A stretch of 64,000 nt of DNA from Paraphysoderma sedebokerense (GCA_025602915.1 JAHLJZ010000028.1:124001-188000), one strand, 5' to 3'; counted from the first letter of the stretch, positions 32,781 through 44,792 are shown. Translations and numbers: made by a program. The notes: generated by a model from the letters alone, not told the origin.

Positions 32781-34848
32781 ATGTTGAGTTCTACTGATAT
32801 TTCGAAATCCAAAACCGAGAAGGTCGAGGTCTCGCCAGGAGAAGAAATCAAACTCGTTTCTAAAACTCCTGAAGAGAAAGTTGTGACCACCGTAAAATCG
32901 GAAGCTCTTCCCACCGGTTCAGAAGGAACAGCTTCCTCCGGAATCATGGGAAGTACAGGTCCTCAACCTCCGATGTACTCCGGCCTCGAGTCCCCTGTGC
33001 AAGGATTGGCATCAAGCGCCAGCGATATGGCAAGTGCGACCGCTAATACAGCCGCAAATGTCGCAGGTCAAACAGAGCAAACTAGTATGTTAACCCTTCC
33101 ATTCGACAGCTGTTACGTTTGACTGATTTACGAAATGTAATTAAATGTCGCTTTATAGTTTCAAACGCTGCGTCTGGTCCTGCCAATCTTGCTTCAGACG
33201 TGACATCAAAAGCTATCGACACTACAGCTAATGTCGCTTCAAGCGTGGGACAAACCGGTAAGTCTTAATTCTTGCGCCTTTGCATAAGGTATTAACGTAT
33301 TAACTATAAATTCCTGCTACGTATTATAGTATCCGGAGCTGTCACCGGAGCCACAAATCTTGCTTCAGATATGACTTCTAAAGCCATTGATACAACAGCT
33401 AACGTTGCTTCAAACGTCGGTCAAACTGGTAAGTACTATTTGAAGATAACGAAAGGTTAAAGTTATACTCACTTCTACCACTTGGCAGTCTCTGGGGCCG
33501 TTTCTGGTGCAACCAACTTAGCATCAGAGGTCACCTCACAGGCTGTTAATACAACTGCTAATGTTGCTTCAGGCGTCGGCCAGACTGGTAAATGATTATA
33601 GTCTTCTTCAATCTTCTAAGTTCATACACTAATTTACATAATTGCTGAAGTTTCTGGTGCAGCCCATGTCGCGTCTGACGTCACATCGAGAGCTGTTGGC
33701 ACTACAGCAGGAATTGCTACATCTGCTGTTGGCACTGTTGTTCATGGTGTTGAAAATCTTGCTCACAAAGGTAAATATTAGTAATCATAAGGCGACCGAG
33801 TGAAAATTAACTCGATTAATTTTTCTTTCTTAGCCTCCGAGGTCATTGGTTCCGTTGTCGGAAGCGTCACCGGAACTGTCAGCGACGTTATTCACGAGAT
33901 GAGCGGCGCAACGAAAGCAGCAATGGAAGGTGAGTTGACACAAACTTTAACCGTAACGAATGATTAGGGAATTGATTGTAGTTCAAATTTAATGTAGGTA
34001 CCGAACGTAACATTCCAGGGGAAGCTCAAGATACTGCTGTCGAGGTGACAACTCAAGCAACTGAGCTCGCAAAGGAAACCGGACAATTGACTCTCGAAAA
34101 AGCACAGCAAGCAACCGGAACTGCAGCAAACGTTTTAGAATCCACTGCCCACAAAGCTGGCGAGACTCTCGAGTCCGCAACCCAAATTGTATCTGACGTT
34201 ACCGCTATTGCCGCCGGAACCGCCATTGCTGCTGGCCAACAAACTCTTGAAGCAGCTAAAAATGTAGGGCAGACCGCTCTAGAGACTGGCAAAGCAGCCG
34301 CCACCGGAACCGCGCAAGGCATCAAAGGAATGGGCGAAGAGCTGTATGAGACTGGCGAAGCTGTTGGTAATAAGGCTTTAGAAACTGGTCAAGTTGCGGG
34401 CGAGAAGGCTGTAGAAACTGGCAAGGGAGCCGTTGAAGGAGCGAAGGGAATGGGTCGCGAGATGAAAGAAGGATACGAGGCTGGCAAAGCTAGAGGCCAA
34501 CAATCCTCGGGAATTGGCAAACCGCTGCCAATGACACCAGGTACCGGTAGCTCCCGAGGTCTCGGTTCTAGTATGTCGAGTGCGCCTTCCTATGCCCGAG
34601 CAGTGGGGTCTGGCGGTCTCCAATCCTCTCGCACCTCGCAGCCTACCACCACTACAATCACCTCAACAACAGTTCACCAACCAGAGACTGTCGTCGAAGT
34701 ACATCACCGTGGTAACTTCGGTCAAGAACTCCCAACTCAAGTTTTTGTTGAAGAACAAAGTTTTGAAAAGCCAGGGTCGCTCCGAAAGTTGGAAGAGCAG
34801 GAAAGACGTGAACGCTTGACCCCTGGTAGTATTAAGCGTGAAGAGTAA
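32781..34848 (+). CDS. LEA/perilipin-like amphipathic repeat protein
   Basis: Seven exons, 32781-33084, 33159-33257, 33330-33428, 33489-33587, 33651-33770, 33834-33929 and 33998-34848; 1668 nt in frame, 555 residues. Every intron is in phase 1. Exons 2-4 are each exactly 99 nt and code for a 33-residue repeat (pattern VSGAVxGATNLASDxTSKAI plus DTTANVASxVGQT). The body is Ala/Thr/Gly/Val-rich with the periodicity of long amphipathic helices (also KAAATGTAQGIKGMGEELYE, then a Lys/Glu-rich helix), and has no Cys. The C terminus is a Ser/Thr/Pro-rich tail with a KPGSLRKLEEQERRER end. This looks like group-3 LEA proteins, perilipins or apolipoprotein-type helices, which bind lipid droplets or protect during drying. 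I cannot tell which of these it is. Confidence 0.75.
33159..33587 (+). repeat. Tandem exon duplication: three 99-bp exons with their introns
   Basis: Exons 33159-33257, 33330-33428 and 33489-33587 are the same length, same phase (1-1) and code for near-identical 33-residue units; the fourth exon (33651-33770) starts the same way and then diverges. Unit starts are about 160-171 bp apart, so the duplicated unit was exon plus intron. Nucleotide divergence is clear mainly at third positions, so the copies are not very recent. Confidence 0.85.
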
Positions 34849-35282
34849 ACCATACCTGTGTTTAATATAATCAGATTTGTACATAATAGCATCTACAATG
34901 TGATCAATTCGTTCAAATCTTGCATTTAGTATTTTATTAACAAAGAATAAAGCTTATGAGTTGATTGTTGCCTACATTTTGCATTTCAATTTGAGTTATC
35001 AATTGACGTTGCTTCACATTGAGCGTATGTTAGCATTATTTTGATTCGGAGCAAGAAGTCAGTATTGCCAAGTCTACAGTGTAAGTCCTCGTTTATGGTG
35101 AAAATTCTGAAGCGGGGTTTTAATTCCGCGAACGATTGTGAAAACAAACAAGTTAATTCAAAACAGGAGATAATTACAGAACTCACCTCACCTCTTCACA
35201 TCGATCAACCCATCTTAAGTTATTAATCTATACGACAGACAGATATCACTTTCACGAGATTGAATTTCACTCACTTTAGCTG
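34849..35282. other. Intergenic region with polyA signal
   Basis: 434 bp. AATAAA is at 34946-34951, about 98 bp after the repeat-protein stop. The rest is the promoter of the DUF6787-type gene. Confidence 0.4.
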
Positions 35283-36002
35283 ATGATTCAACTTCGGTCA
35301 AATTTGCCAAACTTCGCCGCCCCCCGAGTCACAAAATTACATCTATTTAGACACACCAGGATATCGACAGCTTACCCTCAGCTTCGCTCATTCAGTTTCG
35401 GCCAAATATTCAAGTCACATTCATCCTCCTCATATCTACAGCTATCTAAATTCCCATCTCGTTCTACTCGCTTTTATACGACTCCAGCAACTCCGCCTCC
35501 GCCAGCAACCCAGTCAAAAGTTCAAATGTATCTGTCAAAATTTGCTAATGGCACACAACCAGGGACACTGCAATTTTATAAAGAAGTGTTTATAATATTC
35601 ACCGTATTTGGAGTGACAGGGTCTAGTTCTATGTGGTTTGTTCGAAGGTTGGTGAAAATGTTGTGCGGCGAGGGTATGTGTCGTTGGCTTCCGGCTGTGG
35701 GTTGAAATGGATAAAGCTTTGGTATTGATGCACTCCAATATCTGTAGGATCTTTAGCAGAAGGACCAAACGCATACAGATTGACCTATCTGATGACAAGT
35801 CTGCCAATGTATAGCTTAATCCTGCTCACCTTAGGTAAGTTGGTCGAGGACGCAGGTCGAAATCATTTACGAAAAATTTTAACGACTGCTTAATTGAATG
35901 TCAGGTAATCTGTCGGGGCGTGGAAGGTATTTCAACAATGTCATCCTTAGGATGTGGGGTCGAGTGCTACCAACAAATGTCAAAAGCCGCCTGAATTCAT
36001 AG
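35283..36002 (+). CDS. DUF6787-type mitochondrial membrane protein
   Basis: Three exons, about 35283-35673, 35748-35834 and 35905-36002; 576 nt in frame, 191 residues. The N-terminal 85 residues are basic and Ser-rich with few acids (a mitochondrial presequence; RFYTTPATPPPPATQSK at its end). The C-terminal part has two hydrophobic helices: FYKEVFIIFTVFGVTGSSSM and, after EGSLAEGPNAYRLTYL, PMYSLILLTLGNL. The motif set 'VTGSSSMWFVR', 'EGS..EGP..YR', 'P.Y.L.L...G.LSGRGRYF' and 'RMWGRVLP' fits the conserved fungal DUF6787 family as I know it. Function unknown; an inner-membrane role is inferred. Confidence 0.7.
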
Positions 36003-36158
36003 AAATAAGCCGCTGCAGGGAAGGACATGGTGCTAATTCTAAATAAAATATGAAAATCGAATCACAATGTCTAAATTATAATTTTGCAATTCAACGATCT
36101 CGCTAGTTTATGATTACAAGTGATTCCAGGTTGTCGTGCCTTCTTCAATGCAATCACA

Positions 36159-37302
36159 TCAAGTCATCTCCACGTCATCCACTGCCATGGTTCCTTCTTG
36201 TATATTTTCTAAAATCTTCTTCTCAATTTCCTTTCGTTGTGTATTTAAACTAACTTTTCGCGTGCGTACTCCTTCGCTGTTGACCTGAACTCCAAAAGCT
36301 TGTATTATTGGCGTAGGTGGTGGAGCCTTTACTCCGGAACATAGCGGTGACGAAGGTTCATTCTGAATTGATGTGCGTCGTTGCAATGGAAGGGGTGTGG
36401 GTGGAGATGGGAGGGACACACAAATATCAGCAGAGGGAAGAACTGGCGAAGGCTTGAGACGGATTGTTTTTATCTGCTGGATACAATTGATGTCACCTTC
36501 CCATGTTCGAAGATATGATAAATTTTTGCCATTTGAAAGATCGGGTATTTCTAAGGATGGAAAAAGAGCATAAGAGACTGAAGCATTCCAGTGCCTCAAC
36601 CAAATGTCGCTTACCGATTCCTGCTGTACTAAACTCCTTTTTTTCTTTCTCAATCAGAGCCGTTATGAATGCTTCCCGGGATGATGGCTTCGCAGTATGT
36701 TGCTTTCCCTGTCGGGTCAACCGCAGTGATTCTAATTCTGCATCGTGTCTAGAGAGATACCTAAATGAATCAAAAGATTCATTAATATTTGAGATTCTCC
36801 TCAATGTTAAAGGCAGAGTGCAAAACTTACATATCAATGAGCTCATACATTTGAACTTTCGACAGCAACTTGGCTTCGGGATCACAGGCGAATTTAAACC
36901 ATAAAGCCCTTTCCACTGCGTTTTAATGTTAGCTCACTCAATTTCCGGTCATTCTAATAGCTTCTCCAAGCTAAAGGTCATTGTAATCAATGATTACCTT
37001 TAGGATTTTTGATCAATACATCTCTTTCTCCTTTCTTTTTGGCTATTTTATCATCTCGGAGCATTGCCCTTTTAGCTTGATTTGCCTTTCGAGAATACGG
37101 ATGTGCAGAATCGACTCTTATCTTTCTAGATGATTTAATTTTGTTGTTCGGCTACAAAATTTGACAAGTGTTGATGGATACAGTTAGCATTGGTGCCGAA
37201 GGAATAAATCGACAAATTGGATTCCAAAGCTCAATCACTGGCCGATAAAATCTACCGATGGACTATGATCGACATGAATGAAAGAATGTTCACACATACC
37301 AT
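36159..37302 (-). CDS. TMA16: Ribosome-biogenesis factor Tma16
   Basis: Tma16 binds pre-60S particles. Five exons; the first is only the ATG itself (37302-37300, then GTATGT), joined to exon 2 at 37151, which begins PNNKIKSSRK. The family motif AHPYSRKANQAKRA is next, followed by KGERDVLIKNPK, then VERALWFKFACDPEAKLLSK (the 'WF' helix), YELIDMYLSRHDAELESL, RLTRQGKQHTAKPSSRE and the conserved 'GIEIPDLSNGKNLSYLRTWEG'. After that comes a divergent Pro/Ser-rich tail of about 110 residues ending AVDDVEMT. The ATG-only exon is supported by a good donor and acceptor and by the fact that no other in-frame ATG precedes the family motif in exon 2. Divergent to the Rrp3 gene, 215 bp away, a likely shared promoter for two ribosome-assembly genes. 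Confidence 0.85.
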
Positions 37303-37517
37303 GACGTCTATGTGAAATGTAATATCAATATCTGTGTATGTGTATCAAATTGATGGAGTAAAAGATCCTCGCAGTTGAGGATAAGTTCGAGCATGATCTT
37401 GCCGCCCTTAACACGTGTTCGTTGCCATGACTGCCGTAAGCAAGATTTCGTCAAGTATTCGGTTTCCTCCACATTTGGGCACTGAACTCAATTTGTACCA
37501 ATAATTACATTGAAGCA

Positions 37518-39183
37518 ATGTCTCCAGATCCGCATAACCAAATTCTCGCCCGCGGAGATAATCCCAACACCCAAGATGACGTTACATTTAAATCTCTGGT
37601 AGGATTTCCGTCATTTGCTGCGATTTATCAGTTACCGAGTCTAATCTTAAAACGACGAACCTGTTTTCTGCTAATAGGGCTTGCTAGATTCTTTGTGTGA
37701 AGCTTGTGACCGAGTAGGTTTCAAAAATCCCACCCAGATTCAGCAGGAAGCAATTCCATATGCATTGCAAGGTACTATAGTTAATTATATCCATGTCTGA
37801 TAGGATTTATGCCAAAGGTTTACTTGATGTTCCGATGATAGGGAAAGACATTATCGGTCTGGCACAGACTGGATCCGGTAAAACAGCTGCTTTTGCGTTA
37901 CCAATACTCCAAGCGCTATGGGAGAATCCAACTCCTTTTTTCGGACTCATAATGGCCCCCACCAGAGAACTTGCATTTCAGATTTCCGAACAATTTGAGG
38001 CGTTGGGCGCTACGATTGGGGTCAGGACTTGTGTCATTGTTGGTGGTGTAGATATGATGAGCCAGTCTTTGCAGTTATCCAAACGACCTCATATTGTGGT
38101 TTGTACCCCCGGAAGATTGGCTGATCACTTGGAGAACACAAAAGGCTTCAGTCTTCGTGGACTGAAATACTTGGTACACAAACTATAATTATATTTTTAT
38201 CAAATGTTTTAGTGATGGTAAGCTAATTATGGGATATTAATAGGTACTTGATGAAGCCGATCGGTTATTGGATATGGACTTCGGTCCTAAAATTGAACAA
38301 ATTTTGAAAGTCATCCCGAGGGAACGACGAACCATGTTATTTTCGGCCACCATGACTGATAAGGTTGCTAAATTACAAAGGGCCAGTCTTACAAACCCTG
38401 TCAAAGTTCAAGTAGCAACAAAGTATGTATCTTATACAATCGGCTGTAATATCGATGCAAGCCTAATTCATTCGTTCAAATTTCTTTCCATTCAGGTACT
38501 CGACAGTATCATCGTTACTTCAGTACTATCTGTTCTTCCCCCTTAAACACAAAGATTGCTATGTTTCTTATCTTTTAAACGAATTGGCCGGACAGACTGT
38601 CATCATTTTTACCACCACCTGTACCACAACACAAAAGCTCTCCCTTCTCCTCCGCAATCTCGGTTTTCCAGCTATTCCATTGCACGGGCAAATGACTCAA
38701 CCGAAACGCTTAGGCGCACTCAACAAATTTAAATCTGGATCCAGATCAATTTTAGTTGCCACCGATGTCGTGGCTAGAGGTTTAGATATCCCGAGTGTAG
38801 ACGTTGTCATCAACTATGATGTGCCCAGTAATTCGAAAGTGTATATTCATCGTGTTGGACGAACAGCTAGAGCTGGTAAAAGTGGGAAAAGTATTACATT
38901 TGTAACCCAGTATGATGTTGAGTTATTCCAGAGAATTGAGAAGGTCATTGAAAAAAAATTGGACGAATTCCCTATTAGGAAGGAAGAGGCATTGTTGTTG
39001 ATGGAACGAGTGGACGAAGCCCAGAGAATGGCAAATCAGCAAATGAAGGATTTGAGTAATGGGCACGGAAGGAAAAGAAAAGGACGAGGAGGTGATGATG
39101 ATGACAGGGAGGAAGCTAGTGAGAAGGTGAGAACGACAAAGAGCAAGTATGCGCATCATAATAAGAAGAGATCAAGGAACTAA
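37518..39183 (+). CDS. RRP3: DEAD-box RNA helicase Rrp3/DDX47
   Basis: Nucleolar ATP-dependent helicase for 18S rRNA processing. Five exons starting at 37518; joins restore [54 protein letters not shown] and [14 protein letters not shown]. Motifs: Q ([10 protein letters not shown]), I (AQTGSGKT), Ia (PTRELA), II (DEAD), III (SAT), V ([21 protein letters not shown]) and VI ([10 protein letters not shown]). The stretches [27 protein letters not shown] and [18 protein letters not shown] are distinctive of Rrp3/DDX47 rather than Dbp8/DDX49. The C-terminal tail is basic and acidic low-complexity with no extra domain. AATAAA is at 39243-39248. About 455 residues, a normal length. Confidence 0.93.
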
Positions 39184-39389
39184 GACAGTTTCAAGCAACA
39201 TCGAAATATTATACTTTTTGCTTTTCATCTTCTGATGCCCAGAATAAAATAAATTATTCCCTTTCAAAGATTTGGTTTTGTTCGGTTTAATGGATTTATA
39301 ATCTCACAAACTATCACCCATGCAGCTTTTGAACATATCATTACGATTCTATTGCAACTGCATCCAAATACATCAATTATTGATACAAC

Positions 39390-40790
39390 TTACAAATCCG
39401 GATCTTCATCACTTTCTTCGTCGCCACTAACTTCCTTATTTTCTTTCTCGACTTTCGCCATCAAAGCCGCCAACTCCAAGTCATCATTCTCGGTAACAGC
39501 TTTCGGTCTCATCTTCACAATACAGTTTCCTCCAGCTTTCTTAATACTTTCTTCAATTACACTTACACTTTTCTCTAAAGTTTCTATGCCGAGTTGTTTA
39601 TCGAGTGAATGAGTAACCATGACGTAGAGAGGAGGAGCGACAAGACGTATTTTAATTGGAACTGTCTCGGTGGAAAGTGCTTCACCGGCCACCAGAGCCG
39701 ATTTGACTGCATCAATGCCTTCGTATCCGAAGCAGGTCACTTCAAGATCTATTGATTCGATAAAAAGTCATTAATTCATGAGCACTGAAAACTAGATAGA
39801 GTGGCGAGCGGAAAGACGAAAAATAATACATACCAGAACGAATTTTAATCGGTTGAGGAGTCAGCCTTCTCTTTATGTTTGAGATCAGTTCATTATATAT
39901 CTCTGGAGACATCTCGATTCCTTCAAAAACCTTTTCGGGTTCGCTGGAAAAATACAAAATGTATTATTATGACTTTCACAAGGCGGCTCGGCAGCACAAC
40001 TCAAAAAAAATAAGTTGCCTACGTTATAGCCAATTTAAAAGCATCATAAGCGTGCCCAAATTTCTTGTACAAAGGCCAAGCAATAAGTTGATTCAATTCT
40101 TCTAATACTAAATCTTGCTTCTCCGCAACATGACGCATAATCGAATGGACCTGGAGAGATCGACAATATAGATGCAAAAATAAGACGATGCTTCCTCTCG
40201 TTGTCGGCACCAGGCACAAGAAAACTGTCCCTAACGTACGGCTTTTGATTTATTAAATTTTTCTTCGCATTTCGCTATTTCTTCCGGAGAAACTCGACGT
40301 TTTGAAAGATCAATGTAACCTATATAATGGAACGATGGGACGGATGGAAATCATCAACGGTAAGAGGACGTTAGCGACGTTAATCGATTCGACCCACAAC
40401 ATAAAAAAAGAGAAAAGAAAAAGGAAAGAGGGAAAATAATAGAAGCGACAACAAAAAACAAAATCCAGATGATTAAATAGATTTAAAGATAGATTTGCCC
40501 CGAAAATAACTCAAATATGTGAATATATACCGCAACGAACCTTTATCTTTATCAACTCTCAAAACAACGACCACTTCGTTCCTCCCTATTCTGATTAACT
40601 TTTGGATACTCCTGATACGCCGTCTACTCAATTCACTCAACAGAATCATCCCTTCGATATTATCATATTCCATTAATTTGACATAAGCCCCCATTTCGGC
40701 GATTTGTCGGACATTAACCATCACCAAGTCGTCAACTTCAGGATAACGGTTTTCGTAAAATCGACATTGAAATTTTGATTTATCTGCCAT
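39390..40790 (-). CDS. SUI2: Translation initiation factor eIF2 alpha subunit
   Basis: Five exons. The N-terminal S1/OB fold reads [20 protein letters not shown] with [20 protein letters not shown] and [20 protein letters not shown]. The regulatory Ser (Ser51 of the mature human protein) is Ser55 here, in the intact SELSRRR loop, so the eIF2alpha-kinase response should be available. Next are [13 protein letters not shown], the helical domain [20 protein letters not shown] with [10 protein letters not shown], the [19 protein letters not shown] strand region and the C-terminal alpha-beta domain. It ends in an acidic tail ([11 protein letters not shown]). Part of the ternary complex eIF2-GTP-Met-tRNAi. 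No unusual feature except four small introns and the longer N terminus. Confidence 0.95.
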
Positions 40791-41579
40791 ACTTGAAATT
40801 TTAACGGCCTAATATATATATCTAGAGGGCGGATGTAGAGATATTTATTGGAAATGAAGTTATGATTAAATTTGAGGTTTTGTTTTGATAGGGTGTCGAA
40901 CCGAAAATTTTGTTTTGCAATGATTCACCGTGAGTTCACCCGTGGTTCACCAGCGGGGAGGACAGTTGAGCTCATATAATCTATTATTTAAGTTACTTGA
41001 CCGCAATATCGAAACAACATTGGTGCGTAGTTTAATATAGTTCGATATACTATTTGACATCACTTCTGTCCTTTGTGCTAGTTAGCCTGACACAATTCAG
41101 ATGAATACATAATTAGATGTGCAGATTCGAAAGAGTCGCGACGATTTACAATTGGCCCTGACTGTATACTCATTCATTTGTTCGTGCAAATGGAAGCAAA
41201 TGATATCAAATGGAATTAAATCTGTTGTACTCTTTCCTGAATCAAAGCCCAACAGGTAGTTATCGACTGATCGTAACGAAGCAGGTTTTCTCACACATGA
41301 AGTTAATAAATCAGTTTTCACATTCGTCTTTGCACTTATTTTGTTCTTTCCCCTAATTAACTGACAATTGCAGGAATCGATGAAAGTGCCGACAGATTGC
41401 GACTATACAGCAGAGGCATCCCCAGAGGCATCATCTCGCGTCTCGTTGTCATGAGCAACCATCACATGTCTGCAGCTCCAGGGTCCTTGGATTCCCTCCC
41501 AAAAACTTCATTTTGCGAGTCTGATTCTTTCTTAGATCACATATCTTCTTTGACGTATTTTGTGAAAGGATAATCTGAA
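40791..41579. other. Intergenic region between eIF2alpha and eL22
   Basis: 789 bp of divergent promoter sequence. Short ORFs (for example 41097-41321) show no homology. No RNA gene was found by eye. Confidence 0.4.
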
Positions 41580-42104
41580 ATGCCTGCCGCTGTAAGTATT
41601 TCGCTTTGAGGGTATTGTTATTCGTCAGACTCAATCTGACCTCCGACATTATTTTTTTGTCTTTGCGTTGACAGCCCAGAAAATCAAAGAAGGTCGTCCG
41701 CAAGTTCACTTTGGACTGCTCCCAACCCGCCAACGACAGCATTTTTGATGCTGCTGCTTTCGTGAGTATCTAGATTACGACAATGTACCAAGCACAGAAT
41801 AGTTCACTAAACCCGTACTCTGTCTGTGTAGGAAAAATACCTCCACGACCGTATCAAGGTTAACGGCCGCACCAACAACCTCGGTGAAGTCGTTGTCATC
41901 ACCAGAGATGGCGACTCTAAAGTTACCGTCACGGCTACCGGTGTCGGCTTCCCTAAGCGTTACCTTAAATACTTGACCAAGCGTTTCCTCAAGAAATACC
42001 AACTCCGTGATTGGCTCCGTGTGATTTCCGTCACCAAGGATACCTACACCTTGAAATACTTCAACGTTAACCAAGATAACGAAGAAGAAGAGGACGAAGA
42101 ATAA
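41580..42104 (+). CDS. RPL22: Cytosolic large-subunit ribosomal protein eL22
   Basis: Three exons, 41580-41591, 41675-41761 and 41832-42104; 372 nt in frame, 123 residues. The first exon codes only for MPAA. The body reads [60 protein letters not shown], then [20 protein letters not shown] and [20 protein letters not shown], ending in an acidic tail EEEEDEE, all classic for eL22. An intron straight after the fourth codon is common in ribosomal protein genes. AATAAA at 42138-42143 ends the transcript. Codons are more C-ending than in neighbours, as expected for a highly expressed gene. Confidence 0.96.
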
Positions 42105-42579
42105 GCAGCATGAATGTTATAATATATTACTGTAGCCAATAAATGTTAAACCACTATACGGCGAGATGGCAACGAAGCCGTGGTTATTCATGCCTAAATC
42201 ACAATGCCCTTTCTCTGTGCAGAGAAAGTTCCTTCTTGTTCTCATTTGTGACGATGAACACAGTGAGAATATGAAGTCTCTTTCCATCTGCGGGGGCACA
42301 CTACCGTTAATTGTCGCGAAACTGATCGATTTCTGAGAATTACTTCGTGCACTACTCTTAATACAGTCGTCCAATCGCGAAACTATTGGATTCTTAAGAG
42401 ACGTAGTCTGCGTTATCTATTCTCTCGGAGGCATCATGCTATTTACACGTTATACTGCCATGTAGTTCCGTTGCAGTCAAGTCCGCTACAAAAAGATATA
42501 TCTATCCATTCTCCTTCCCGGATTATGTATCCTGTAATTTATAAGGTTCTGATCTTCCCACAGATTCATCATGTCATAT
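42105..42579. other. Convergent intergenic region
   Basis: 475 bp between the ends of eL22 and the F-box gene; apart from the polyA signal nothing was recognised. Confidence 0.35.
42138..42143 (+). promoter_or_regulatory. Polyadenylation signal of the eL22 gene
   Basis: AATAAA, 34 bp after the stop codon. Confidence 0.55.
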
Positions 42580-44142
42580 TCAGTTGACTTCCCGAAAGGA
42601 AATTCCCAATGCAACATCCGGATTTTTCTCTCCCCACTTCGCTAGGTCGAATCCCAAGAGGGCTGCGTGTTGGGACGGAAATGCAAACGTGAATTGTGCG
42701 AACGAATAATTTCGATGCTTTCTCACTAACCTGGGTAATTCCTCTTTAATGTAACTGAATACGGAATTTGTGACGTGAATGTTATCGGTATGAATATATA
42801 GACATCGAGGGTAGCTTTCGATTGATTCGAACAGACTGGCGTAATCGATTAAAGCGTTAAATAAACGTAACTCTTGGACTTGATGATTGGATATGATTAG
42901 GAATGAAAAATCAATCGTACAATACGAATCGAATGTACAATTATGCAATTCAATTGATTTCAGTGATGGGTGATTGTTAAATGAATCTAGGTCGAACCAG
43001 TCGTTCGATGTAAGATTTGATAATGCTAATGTTTCAATGTTGATACCGTGTTCGATTATTTCCGCTAAATTTGTAAATCTTCCGGTGAGCTTGAGTGATC
43101 TTAATGTCGACAGTACCTTCCGACAAGAGGAGAGATCAAATGAATCCACACTTTGAGGATAAATCGGTTTTGGGTTCTGTTGGTGGGTTAAATCTAGCTG
43201 AACAAGATTCGGAAGAGTTGAAAATAACCATGACAGTATTTCGGAAGTGTAGTAATAATCGACAACAAGTGATAATGAAGTGATAGTTGGTCCGTATGCC
43301 AAATCTACCAAGAAGGGAGGAGTGCAAAGACTTCTGAACTCTACATTCCCGAGGTCGATTCTTGAAAGCTGACAATTTGAAAGTAGATTTGCCCAATCTT
43401 GAGGACTGAAGACTGCTCTCGTAGCGTGCTTGTAATGCCTGTATCCGACACCAACTTCTTTAATGTTCGGACAAGTTGACAATATATATTTGAGCATCAG
43501 TGAGCTGACATTGTCAATGTGTAAATGTTTTAACCGGACTTCGTCTATTCTCAACCACGCTGCCTTCTTCTTTGGATCAAGTAAATTAGCTCCCAAAGTT
43601 GATAGATCTATGAAACAGATCGACAGATACTGTAGATAAGGGATCTCTAGCAACTTTTGTAACAATCTGTCCGTGATATGAGGGAATAGCTTGTGTATAA
43701 TCGTTTCACCGACATTGAGCGACGGAAAACCAATGCGACGTAAATTCCGACATTTCGATATATGATGAAGAAAAAGCGGCATAATATCGGCATTAAAAAC
43801 ATGTGGAGTGACAGTGATCCATTCTAGGTTGATTTCTTGGATGTAGTGATAATAAGGGCGGTTCAACGGTGCGTCAATGAGACAAGTAGAGAAAATTTTG
43901 AAATCTTGAACAGGATCCGACACTATCTGAGGATATCGTAATTTGTTATAGGATCTCCATTTCTTGAGAATTGTCAATTGAAAGAACTTTTGACAGACAG
44001 CGGTGCATTGAATGATCGATTTGTCGTCAATGTACTTGAATATATGCGTTAAAATTGAATCGTTTAATCGAAGGATATAGCATTTTTCGCCTTTTCGATG
44101 GTACTGAAAGTCAGTGAATCTCGTTAGCGATGCCGACAGCAT
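42580..44142 (-). CDS. F-box/leucine-rich-repeat protein
   Basis: Intronless, 520 residues. An F-box lies at about residues 24-62 (LNDSILTHIFKYIDDKSIIQ, CTAVCQKFFQLT). The rest is a series of degenerate LRRs (for example LPNLVQLDLTHQQNPKP, STLRSLKLTGRFTNL, HPSLKSIELHNCTF). Proteins of this form are substrate adaptors of SCF ubiquitin ligases, bound to Skp1 through the F-box; the substrate cannot be told. It is one of the few genes here without an intron, as is common for expanded fungal F-box families, so it may belong to a lineage-specific set. Confidence 0.75.
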   Translation of the reverse strand: MLSASLTRFTDFQYHRKGEKCYILRLNDSILTHIFKYIDDKSIIQCTAVCQKFFQLTILKKWRSYNKLRYPQIVSDPVQDFKIFSTCLIDAPLNRPYYHYIQEINLEWITVTPHVFNADIMPLFLHHISKCRNLRRIGFPSLNVGETIIHKLFPHITDRLLQKLLEIPYLQYLSICFIDLSTLGANLLDPKKKAAWLRIDEVRLKHLHIDNVSSLMLKYILSTCPNIKEVGVGYRHYKHATRAVFSPQDWANLLSNCQLSRIDLGNVEFRSLCTPPFLVDLAYGPTITSLSLVVDYYYTSEILSWLFSTLPNLVQLDLTHQQNPKPIYPQSVDSFDLSSCRKVLSTLRSLKLTGRFTNLAEIIEHGINIETLALSNLTSNDWFDLDSFNNHPSLKSIELHNCTFDSYCTIDFSFLIISNHQVQELRLFNALIDYASLFESIESYPRCLYIHTDNIHVTNSVFSYIKEELPRLVRKHRNYSFAQFTFAFPSQHAALLGFDLAKWGEKNPDVALGISFREVN

Positions 44143-44792
44143 GATGCTGCTTGAAATGTGAATCTAATGATAAGACGATTCAATGATTTGATTTGGATCA
44201 GCAAGTGTTTGACTGATTGTCAGTGGATCTGAAGGAAAATCATTTGTTGTTCCAGAGTTCATCGCATAATTGGCCAATCGCGTTTTTCAAATCTCCGAGT
44301 TCTAGAACACATTGAAGTGTGCAACACTGCGACAGGCCAACAAACTTCTACAAAACACCCAAAACATATCACACACATCGACGGACGAATATGAAAAGAT
44401 TTCTCACATAGACCCATACTGTCTGTAGTTTTTCGTATGTGAGAAACAATCCGAGAATAAATCATTGTAATCTATATGAACGGTGCAATCAAGTGGAAAG
44501 TTAAAGGCTCGAATAATCTGCAGGCAGACTGGTTATATTGATGATAGGCTTCTCAGTGCGGTGACAATGATTTAAACAACGTATAGAGAGAAGCCATATA
44601 ATAGGTTATGATACAATGAGCGATATAATTAAGATCAACGTTATCCCACAGTAATATACCATTCGTGTCTATCTAGGCGATAATGCATTCTTTTAAGATT
44701 GAACTTTGATACCTTCGAACTAATTTTTTCGGTTTACTCCTATCTGTTTACCTGCGTATCTTTCCACTCGTTACATTTTCATTCAACCGCTA
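44143..44792. other. Intergenic region
   Basis: 650 bp between the F-box promoter side and the 3' end of Mps1. Small ORFs (44259-44465, 44699-44884) have no homology. The right part is AT-rich; no RNA gene or repeat. Confidence 0.35.

Noticed and set aside
27563-40790. OAS-like gene and eIF2alpha as an antiviral island
   Set aside because: eIF2alpha is house-keeping and 10 kb away among unrelated genes.
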